Source of the DNA: Saccoglossus kowalevskii
Taxonomy: Eukaryota > Hemichordata > Enteropneusta > Harrimaniidae
Length of the DNA: 23,596 bases
Assembly: GCF_000003605.2 (NCBI RefSeq)
Contig: NW_003116862.1
Location: forward strand, 1-23,596
Direction of reading: 5' to 3'
Of the stretch, positions 1-8,429 are shown one piece after another. The position numbers and the translations under genes are program-made. The notes below the pieces were generated by a model. The model was not told the origin of the DNA. It saw only the letters and a program-made list of their open reading frames with translations, and searched no databases. Positions within the stretch are counted from its first letter, which is position 1; each line of letters begins with the position of its first letter.

Positions 1-392
1 ATAACTGGAGACATGTGCATGGACATGTGTCATGTAATAATTTAGCGACAAGTGCAGTGACATGTGACATGTAATAATTGGCGACAAGTGCATTGAGATG
101 TGTCATGTAAAATAGGTGACAAGTGCATTGACATGTGACATGTATTAATTGGCGACTCGTGCATTGAGATGCGACATGTAATAATTGGCAACAAGTGCAT
201 TGACATGTAACATGTAATAACTAGAGACGGTGCATTGATGTAAGACATGTAATAATTGGCGATAAGTGCATTGAGATGTGACATGTAATAATTGGCGACA
301 AGTGCATTGACATGTGGCATGAAATAATTAGCGACAAGTGCAGTGACATGTGACATGTAATAATTGGCGACAAGTGCATTGAGATGTGTCAT
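1..392 (+). repeat. Partial higher-order unit at the left edge, with an internal ~287-bp copy
   Basis: Monomers here include the distinctive AGCGACAAGTGCAGTG type (at about 44 and 330) and a GACTCGTGCATTGAGATGCG type (at 154, again at 441). Positions about 31-175 therefore match 319-462 at an offset of 286-287 bp, eight monomers less one base. The left edge, ACTGGAGACATGTGCATGG onward, resembles segments starting near 6790, 11107, 14163 and 18228. The 35-bp phase-slipped monomer first appears here (CTAGAGACGG at 221). There is no gene. Confidence 0.8.
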
Positions 393-1327
393 GTAAAAAT
401 AGGTGACAAATGCATTGACATGTGACATGTATTAATTGGCGACTCGTGCATTGAGATGCGACATGTAATAATTGGCGACAGGTGTATTGACATGTATCAT
501 GTAATAACTGGATACAGAGGCATTGACATGTGTCAAGTAGCAATTAGCAGCAACTGCATTGACATGTGTCTTGTAATAAGTGCAGACAGGTGCGTTGACA
601 TGTGTCATGTAATAATTGGCGACACGTGCATTAACATGTGACATGTAATAATTGGCGACAGGTGCATTGACATGTGTAATGTAATAATTGGCGACAAGTG
701 CATTGACATGCGACATGTAAAAATTGGCAACAAGTGCATTGAGATGTGACATGTAATAATTGGCGGCAGGTGCATCGACATGTGACATGTAATAATTGGC
801 GACAAGTGCATTGATATGTGTCATGTGATAACTGGAAACAGAGGCATTTCCATAAGTCATGTAGCAAATAGCGACAACTGCATTGACATGTGTCATGTAA
901 TAAGTGGAGACAGGTGCATTGACATATGTCATGTAATAATTGGCGACAAGTGCATTGACATGTGACATGTAATAATTGGCGACAGCTGCATTGAGATGTA
1001 ACATGTAATAACTGGAGACAGGTGCATTGAGATGTGACATGTAATAATTGGCGACAGGTGCATTGACATGTGACATGTAATAATTGGCGACAAGTGCATT
1101 GACATGTGTCACGTAATAAGTGGAGACAGGTGCATTGACATGTGTCATGTAATAATTGGCAACAAGTGCATTGACATGTAACATGTAATAACTAGAGACG
1201 GTGCATTGATGTAAGACATGTAATAATTGGCGATAGGTGCATTGAGATGTGACATGTAATAATTGGCGACAAGTACATTGACATGTGACATGTAATAATT
1301 GGCGACAGGTGCATTGAGATGTGACAT
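393..1327 (+). repeat. 935-bp higher-order repeat, copy 1
   Basis: This is the first of three adjacent 26-monomer units. It starts at the GTAAAAATAGGTGAC monomer. Landmarks in order are the GATGCG monomer (455), ACAGAGGCATTG (about 490), GTAGCAATTAGCAGCAACTG (537), GACACGTGCATTAAC (621), GGCGGCAGGTGCATCG (about 763), a second GAGGCATT monomer (841), GACAGCTGC (about 981) and the 35-bp CTAGAGACGG monomer (1192). The length is 25 x 36 + 35. By eye it differs from copy 2 at only a handful of positions, for example AAATG/AAGTG near 407 and GTGTATT/GTGAATT near 482. Confidence 0.88.
1185..1219 (+). repeat. 35-bp phase-slipped marker monomer (CTAGAGACGG type)
   Basis: This monomer lacks one A (GAGACGGTGC instead of GAGACAGGTGC) and reads ATTGATGTAAGACAT in place of ATTGACATGTGACAT. 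It accounts for the -1 in the 935-bp unit. The same or a closely related form occurs near 221, 2127, 3061, 3531, 3706, 4139, 5073, 8090, 9025, 12009, 16143, 21395 and, in altered form, 22481. Several copies share the same upstream monomers (GTGGAGACAGG, then GGCAACAAGTGC), so it travels as part of a multi-monomer module. Confidence 0.8.
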
Positions 1328-2262
1328 GTAAACATAGGTGACAAGTGCATTGACATGTGACATGTATTAATTGGCGACTCGTGCATTGAGATGCGACATG
1401 TAATAATTGGCGACAGGTGAATTGACATGTATCATGTAATAACTGGATACAGAGGCATTGACATGTGTCAAGTAGCAATTAGCAGCAACTGCATTGACAT
1501 GTGTCTTGTAATAAGTGCAGACAGGTGCGTTGACATGTGTCATGTAATAATTGGCGACACGTGCATTAACATGTGACATGTAATAATTGGCGACAGGTGC
1601 ATTGACATGTGTAATGTAATAATTGGCGACAAGTGCATTGACATGCGACATGTAAAAATTGGCAACAAGTGCATTGAGATGTGACATGTAATAATTGGCG
1701 GCAGGTGCATCGACATGTGACATGTAATAATTGGCGACAAGTGCATTGATATGTGTCATATGATAACTGGAAACAGAGGCATTTCCATAAGTCATGTAGC
1801 AAATAGCGACAACTGCATTGACATGTGTCATGTAATAAGTGGAGACAGGTGCATTGACATATGTCATGTAATAATTGGCGACAAGTGCATTGACATGTGA
1901 CATGTAATAATTGGCGACAGCTGCATTGAGATGTAACATGTAATAACTGGAGACAGGTGCATTGAGATGTGACATGTAATAATTGGCGACAGGTGCATTG
2001 ACATGTGACATGTAATAATTGGCGACAAGTGCATTGACATGTGTCACGTAATAAGTGGAGACAGGTGCATTGACATGTGTCATGTAATAATTGGCAACAA
2101 GTGCATTGACATGTAACATGTAATAACTAGAGACGGTGCATTGATGTAAGACATGTAATAATTGGCGATAGGTGCATTGAGATGTGAGATGTAATAATTG
2201 GCGACAAGTACATTGACATATGACATGTAATAATTGGCGACAGGTGCATTGAGATGTGACAT
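1328..2262 (+). repeat. 935-bp higher-order repeat, copy 2
   Basis: All landmarks of copy 1 recur at +935: GATGCG at 1390, GACACGTGCATTAAC at 1556 and CTAGAGACGG at 2127. Private variants include GTAAACATAGG at its start, GGTGAATTG near 1416 and TCATATGATAAC near 1756. It shares GTGTCTTGTAATAAG (about 1500) with copy 1, whereas copy 3 has GTGTCATG there. Confidence 0.88.
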
Positions 2263-3196
2263 GTAAAAATAGGTGACAAGTGCATTGGCATGTGACATGT
2301 ATTAATTGGCGACTCGTGCATTGAGATGCGACATGTAATAATTGGCGACAGGTGTATTGACATGTATCATGTAATAACTGGATACAGAGGCATTGACGTG
2401 TGTCAAGTAGCAATTAGCAGCAACTGCATTGACATGTGTCATGTAATAAGTGCAGACAGGTGCGTTGACATGTGTCATATAATAATTGGCGACACGTGCA
2501 TTAACATGTGACATGTAATAATTGGCGACAGGTGCATTGACATGTGTAATGTAATAATTGGCGACAAGTGCATTGACATGCGACATGTAAAAATTGGCAA
2601 CAAGTGCTTTGAGATGTGACATGTAATAATTGGCGGCAGGTGCATCGACATGTGACATGTAATAATTGGCGACAAGTTCATTGACATGTGTCATGTGATA
2701 ACTGGAAACAGAGGCATTTCCATGAGTCATGTAGCAAATAGCGACAACTGCATTGACATGTGTCATGTAATAAGTGGAGACAGGTGATTGACATGTGTCA
2801 TGTAATAATTGGCGACAAGTGCATTGACATGTGACATGTAATAATTGTCGACAGCTGCATTGAGATGTAACATGTAATAACTGGAGACAGGTGCATTGAG
2901 ATGTGACATGTAATAATTGGCGACAGGTGCATTGACATGTGACATGTAATAATTGGCGACAAGTGCATTGACATGTGTCACGTAATAAGTGGAGACATGT
3001 GCATTGACATGTGTCATGTAATAATTGGCAACAAGTGCATTGACATGTAACATGTAATAACTAGAGACGGTGCATTGATGTAAGACATGTAATAATTGGC
3101 GATAGGTGCATTGAGATGTGACATGTAATAATTGGCGGCAAGTACATTGACATGTGACATGTAATAATTGGCGACAGGTGCATTGAGATGTGACAT
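2263..3196 (+). repeat. 934-bp higher-order repeat, copy 3 (last of the run)
   Basis: Landmarks continue at +935 (GATGCG at 2325, the GACACGTGCATTAAC monomer at 2491). A 1-bp deletion in CAGGTGATTGAC near 2783 brings CTAGAGACGG to 3061, an offset of 934. It has more private changes than copies 1 and 2, for example TTGGCATG near 2286, TGCTTTGAG near 2606, AAGTTCATTG near 2674 and TTGTCGAC near 2846. The regular 935-bp period stops at 3197, where the GTAAAAATAGG monomer expected to open a fourth unit is replaced by GTAATAACTGGAG. Confidence 0.87.
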
Positions 3197-4138
3197 GTAA
3201 TAACTGGAGACAGGTGCATTGAGATGTGACATGTAATAATTGGCGACAAGTGCATTGACATGTGACATGTAATAATTGGCGACAGCTGCATTGAGATGTA
3301 ACATGTAATAACTGGAGACAGGTGCATTGACAAGTGACATGTAATAATTGGCGACAGGTGCACTGAGATGTGACATGTAATAATTGGCGACAGGTGCATT
3401 GAGATGTGACATGTAATAACTGGAGACAGGTGCATTGAGATGTGACATGTAATAATTGGCGACAGGTGCATTGACATGTGACATGTAATAATTGGCGACA
3501 AGTGCATTGACATGTGTCATGTAATAAGTGGAGACGGTGCATTGATGTAAGACATGTAATAATTGGCCGATAGGTGCATTGAGATGTGACATGTATAATT
3601 GGCGACCAGTGCATTGACATGTGACATGTAATAATTTGCGACAGGTGCATTGACATGTGACATGTAATAATGGCAACAAGTGCATTGACATGTAACATGT
3701 AATAACTAGAAACGGTGCATGGATGTAAGACATGTAATAATTGGCGATAGGTGCATTGAGATGTGACATGTAATAATTGGCCGACAAAGTACATTGACAT
3801 GTGACATGTAATAATTGGCGACAGGTGCATTGAGATGTGACATGTAATAACTGGAGACAGGTGCATTGAGATGTGACATGTAATAATTGGCGACAAGTGC
3901 ATTGACATGTGACATGTAATAATTGGCGACAGCTGCATTGAGATGTGACATGTAATAACTGGAGACAGGTGCATTGAGATGTGACATGTAATAATTGGCG
4001 ACAGGTGCATTGACATGTGACATGTAATAATTGGCGACAAGTGCATTGACATGTGTCATGTAATAAGTGGAGACAGGTGCATTGACATGTGTCATGTAAT
4101 AATTGGCAACAAGTGCATTGACATGTAACATGTAATAA
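3197..4138 (+). repeat. Shuffled monomer segment with small indels
   Basis: This segment is built mainly from GGCGACAGG...TTGAGATG and GGAGACAGG...TTGAGATG monomers with no clean higher-order period. The 35-bp marker monomer appears in altered form at 3531 (GTGGAGACGG) and 3706 (CTAGAAACGG). Between about 3560 and 3790 there are several single-base indels: GGCCGATAGG, CATGTATAATTGG, TAATAATGGC and GGCCGACAAAG. No gene or non-repeat sequence is present. Confidence 0.8.
3233..3268 (+). repeat. Representative canonical 36-bp monomer
   Basis: This copy carries the most common state at nearly all positions: GTAATAATT, then GGCGACAAGTGC, then ATTGACATGTGACAT. Base composition is 12 A, 10 T, 9 G and 5 C (39% GC, G-rich on the + strand) with one CpG, in GGCGAC. 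It contains TGACATG twice in direct tandem, and with the following G it holds two ACATGT palindromes seven bases apart. A third, diverged GACAAGTG lies 5' of them. Used here only as a reference point for describing variants. Confidence 0.9.
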
Positions 4139-5072
4139 CTAGAGACGGTACATTGATGTAAGACATGTAATAATTGGCGATAGGTGCATTGAGATGTGAC
4201 ATGTAGTAATTGGCGACAAGTGCATTGACATGTGACATGTAATAATTTGCGACAGGTGCATTGAGATGTGACATGTAATAATAGGCGACAAGTGCACTGA
4301 CATGTGGCATGTAATAATTGGCGACAAGTGCATTGAGATGTGACATGTAATAACTGGAGACAGGTGCATTGAGATGTGACATGTAATAATTGGCGACAAG
4401 TGCACTGACATGTGACATGTAATAACGGGAGACATGTGCACTGACATGTAACATGTAATAATTGGCGACAAGTGAATTGACATGTGGCATGTAATAATTG
4501 GCGACAAGTGCAATGACATGTGACTTGTAATAATTGCCGAGAAGTGCATTGAGATGTGTCATGTAAAAATAGGTGACAAGTGCATTGACATGTGACATGT
4601 AATAACTGGAGTCATGTGCACTGACATGTGACATGTACTAATTGGCGACAAGTGCATTGACATGTGACATGTAATAATTGGCGACAGGTGCATTGAGATG
4701 TGACATGTAATAACTGGAGACAGGTGCATTGAGATGTGACATGTAATAATTGGCGACAAGTGCACTGACATGTGACATGTAATAAGTGGAGATATGTACA
4801 CTGACATGTGGCATGTAAAATTGGCGACAAGTGCATTGACATGTGGCATGTAATAATTGGCGACAATTGTATTGACATGTGACGTGTAATAATTGGCGAC
4901 AAGTGCATTGACATGTGTCATGTAATAATTGGCGACAAGTGCATTGAGATGTGACATGTAATAACTGGAGTCATGTGCACTGACATGTGACATGTAATAA
5001 GTGGAGACAGGTGCATTGACATGTGTCATGTAATAATTGGCAACAAGTGCATTGACATGTAACATGTAATAA
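4139..5072 (+). repeat. ~934-bp unit between two marker monomers, different monomer mix
   Basis: CTAGAGACGG-type monomers at 4139 and 5073 are 934 bp apart and share the same upstream context, but the contents differ from the 935-bp units at 393-3196. Here the mixture is rich in TGCACTGACATG, GTGGCATG, GGAGTCATGTGCACTG (about 4607), TTGCCGAGAAG (4535), GTGGAGATATGTACAC (4786) and the short GTAAAATTGGCG form. The equal spacing is therefore only partly explained by copying of one unit. Segment 4325-4955 reappears near the right end of the window. Confidence 0.75.
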
Positions 5073-6430
5073 CTAGAGACGGTGCATTGATGTAAGACAT
5101 GTAATAATTGGCGATAGGTGCATTGAGATGTGACATGTAATAATTGGCGACAAGTGCATTGACATGTGACATGTAATAATTGGCGACAGGTGCATTGAGA
5201 TGTGACATGTAATAACTGGAGATAGGTGCATTGAGATGTGACATGTAATAATGGCGACAAGTGTACTGACATGTGACATGTAATAAGTGGAGATATGTGC
5301 ACTGACATGTGACATGTAAAATTGGCGACAAGTGCATTGACATGTGGCATGTAATAATTGGCGAACAAGTGTATTGACATGTGACGTGTATAATTGGCGA
5401 CAATTGCATTCAGATGAGTCATGTAATATTGGCGACAGTGCATTGAGATGTGACATGTAATAAGTGGAGATATGTACACTGACATGTGACATGTAAAATT
5501 GGCCACAAGTGCATTGACATGTGGCATGTAATAATTGGCGACAATTGTATTGACATGTGACGTGTAATAATTGGCGACAAGTGCATTGACATGTGTCATG
5601 TAATAATTGGCGACAAGTGCATTGACATGTGACATGTAATAACTGGAGTCATGTGCACTGACATGTGACATGTAATAATTGGCGACAAGTGCATTGATAT
5701 GTGACATGTAATAATTGGCGACAGGTGCACTGACATGTGACATGTGATAACTGGAGACAGGTGCATTGAGATGTGACATGTAATAATTGGCGACAAGTGC
5801 ACTGACATGTGACATGTAATAAGTGGAGATATGTGCACTGACATGTGACATGTACAATTGGCGACAAGTGCATTGACATGTGGCATGTAATAATTGGCGA
5901 CAAGTGTATTGACATGTGACGTGTAATAATTGGCGACAAGTGCATTGACATGTGTCATGTAATAATTGGCGACAAGTGCATTGGCATGTGACATGTAATA
6001 ATGGGCGACAATTGCATTCAGATGAGTCATGTAATAATAGGCGACAAGTGCATTGACATGTGGCATGCAATAATTGGCGACAAGTGCATTGAGATGTGAC
6101 ATGTAATAACTGGAGACAGGTGCATTGAGATGTGACATGTAATAATTGGCGACAAGTGCACTGACATGTGATATGTAATAACTGGAGACATGTGCACTGA
6201 CATGTAACATGTAATAATTGGCAACAAGTGAATTGACATGTGGCATGTAATAATTGGCGACAAGTGCAATGACATGTGACTTGTAATAATTGCCGACAAG
6301 TGCATTGAGATGTGTCATGTAAAAATAGGTGACAAGTGCATTGACATGTGACATGTAATAACTGGAGTCATGTGCACTGACATGTGACATGTAATAATTG
6401 GCGACAAGTGTATTGACATGAGACATGTAA
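5073..6430 (+). repeat. Second unit of the 4-6 kb family, with a copy offset by 1037 bp
   Basis: Positions of about 4601-4950 recur at 5638-5987: the CTGGAGTCATGTGCACTG monomer and the GTGGAGATATGT monomer (4786 and 5823) both repeat at +1037. The offset equals 29 monomers less seven bases, consistent with several shortened monomers in between. An ATTCAGATGAGTCATG monomer occurs at about 5409 and 6017. Small indels cluster at 5250-5450 (AATAATGGCG, GGCGAACAAG, GTGTATAATTGG, GTAATATTGG, GCGACAGTGC). Confidence 0.72.
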
Positions 6431-7099
6431 TAATTGGCGACAGTGCATTGACATGTGTCATGTAATAATAGGCGACAAGTCCATTGACATGTGACATGTA
6501 ATAATGGGCGACAATTGCATTCTGATGAGTCATGTAATAATAGGCGACAAGTGCATTGACATGTGGCATGTAATAATTGGCGACAAGTGCATTGACATGT
6601 ATCATGTAATAACTGGAGACAGGTGCATTGACTTGTATCATGTAATAATTGGCGACACGTGCATTAACATGTGACATGTAATAATTGGCGAAAAGTTCTT
6701 TGACATGTGACATGTAATAATTGGCGACAGGTGCATTGACATGTGACATGTAAAAATTGGCGACAAGTGCATTGACATGTGTCATGTAATAACTGGAGAC
6801 ATGTGCATAGACATGTGTCATGTAATAATTAGCGACAAGTGCAGTGACATGTGACATGTAATAATTGGCGACAAGTGCATTGAGATATGTCATGTAAAAA
6901 TAGGTGACAAGTGCATTGACATGTGACATGTATTAATTGGCGACTCGTGCATTGAGATGCGACATGTAATAATTGGCGACAGGTGTATTGACATGTGTCA
7001 TGTAATGACTGGATACAGAGGCACTGACATGTGTCAAGTAGCAATTAGCAACAACTGCATTGACATGTGTCATGTAATAAGTGCAGACAGGTGCATTGA
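6431..7099 (+). repeat. Array segment carrying the AAAAGTTCTTTG and AGCGACAAGTGCAGTG monomers
   Basis: Landmarks are ATTCTGATGAGTCATG (about 6519), GGCGAAAAGTTCTTTGAC (about 6687), ACATGTGCATAGACATG (about 6800), AGCGACAAGTGCAGTG (6830) and the GATGCG monomer (6956). The same order recurs at about 10.69-11.27, 13.89-14.33 and 17.95-18.39 kb, so this is the leftmost copy of a module used four times. No gene was seen. Confidence 0.75.
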
Positions 7100-7891
7100 C
7101 ATGTGTCATGTAATAATTGGCGACACGTGCATTAACATGTTAAATGTAATAATTGGCAACAGGTGCATTGACATGTGTAATGTAATAATTGGTGACAAGT
7201 GCATTGACATGCGACATGTAAAAATTGGCAACAAGTGCATTGAGATGTGACATGTAATAATGGGCGGCAGGTGCATCGGCATGTGACATGTAATAATTGG
7301 CGACAAGTGCATTGACATGTGTCATGTGGTAACTGGAAACAGAGGCCTTTACATGTGTCATGTAGCAATTAGGGAAAACTGCATTGACATGTGTCATGTA
7401 ATAAGTGGAGACAGGTGCATTGACATGTGTCATGTAATAATTGGCGACAGGTGCATTGACATGTGGCATGTAATAATTGGCGACAGGTGCATTGACATGT
7501 GTCATGTAATAATTGGCGACACGTGCATTAACATGTTAAATGTAATAATTGGCGACAGGTGCATTGACATGTGTAATGTAATAATTGGTGACAAGTGCAT
7601 TGACATGCGACATGTAAAAATTGGCAACAAGTGCATTGAGATGTGACATGTAATAATGGGCGGCAGGTGCATCGACATGTGACATGTAATAATTGGCGAC
7701 AAGTGCATTGACATGTGTCATGTGATAACTGGAAACAGAGGCCTTTACATGAGTCATGTAGCAATTAGCGAAAACTGCATTGACATGTGTCATGTAATAA
7801 GTGGAGACAGGTGCATGGACATGTGTCATGTAATAATTGCGACAAGTGCATTGACATGTGACATGTAATAATTGGCGACAGGTTGCATTGA
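7100..7891 (+). repeat. 396-bp (11-monomer) tandem duplication
   Basis: The run from GTGTCATG, GACACGTGCATTAACATG and TTAAATG through GTGGTAACTGGAAACAGAGG or GTGATAACTGGAAACAGAGG appears at about 7100-7440 and again 396 bp to the right. Shared rare states include ACATGTTAAATGTAAT (7136 and 7532), GGTGACAAGTGC and AATGGGCGGCAGG. Differences such as GGCAACAGG/GGCGACAGG (7155/7551) separate the two copies. Edges are approximate. Small indels follow at 7830-7960 (AATTGCGAC, CAGGTTGCATT, ATTGGGCGAC). Confidence 0.78.
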
Positions 7892-8429
7892 GATGTAACA
7901 TGTAATAATTGGAGACAGGTGCATTGAGAAGTGACATGTAATAATTGGGCGACAGGTGCATTGACATGTGACATGTAATAATTGGCGACAAGTGCATTGA
8001 CATGGGTCACGTAATAAGTGGAGACAGGTGCATTGACATGTGTCATGTAATAATTGGCAACAAGTGCATTGACATGTAACATGTAATAACTAGAGACGGT
8101 GCATTGATGTATGACATGTAATAATTGGCGATAGGTGCATTGAGATGTGACATGTAATAATTGGCGACAAGTACATTGACATGTGACATGTAATAATTGG
8201 CGACAGGTGCATTGAGATGTGACATGTAAAAATAGGTGACAAGTGCATTGACATGTGACATGTATTAATTGGCGACTCGTGCATTGAGATGCGACATGTA
8301 ATAATTGGCGACAGGTGTATTGACATGTATCATGTAATAACTGGATACAGAGGCATTGACATGTGTCAAGTAGCAATTAGCAGCAACTGCATTGACATGT
8401 GTCATGTAATAAGTGCAGACAGGTGCGTT
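7892..8429 (+). repeat. Partial copy of the 935-bp unit
   Basis: From about 8003 to 8430 the monomer order matches the right part and start of the 935-bp units: GTGGAGACAGG, GGCAACAAGTGC, CTAGAGACGG (8090), GGCGATAGG, GTAAAAATAGGTGAC (about 8226), GATGCG (8288), ACAGAGGCATTG, GTAGCAATTAGCAGCAACTG. The next CTAGA-type monomer lies 935 bp on, at 9025, although the sequence between has been rearranged by then. No gene was seen. Confidence 0.72.

Noticed and set aside
3197-4138. Mobile element insertion as the cause of the broken 935-bp period
   Set aside because: All sequence here is still the same satellite monomer. No terminal repeats, target duplications or foreign sequence are visible.
4559-6070. 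Long minus-strand reading frames (to about 503 codons) as a repetitive or cysteine-rich protein gene
   Set aside because: All three minus frames are open in the same DNA, frames switch at 1-bp indels, no frame is conserved over another, and there is no non-repeat start, signal peptide or end domain. Frame length follows from a 36-bp stop-free monomer.
7317-7646. Plus-strand reading frames with MCHVIIGDRCID repeats
   Set aside because: They exist only where several GTGTCATG-type monomers lie together; the common GTGACATG monomer puts a TGA in this frame. Short, scattered and without other gene signals.
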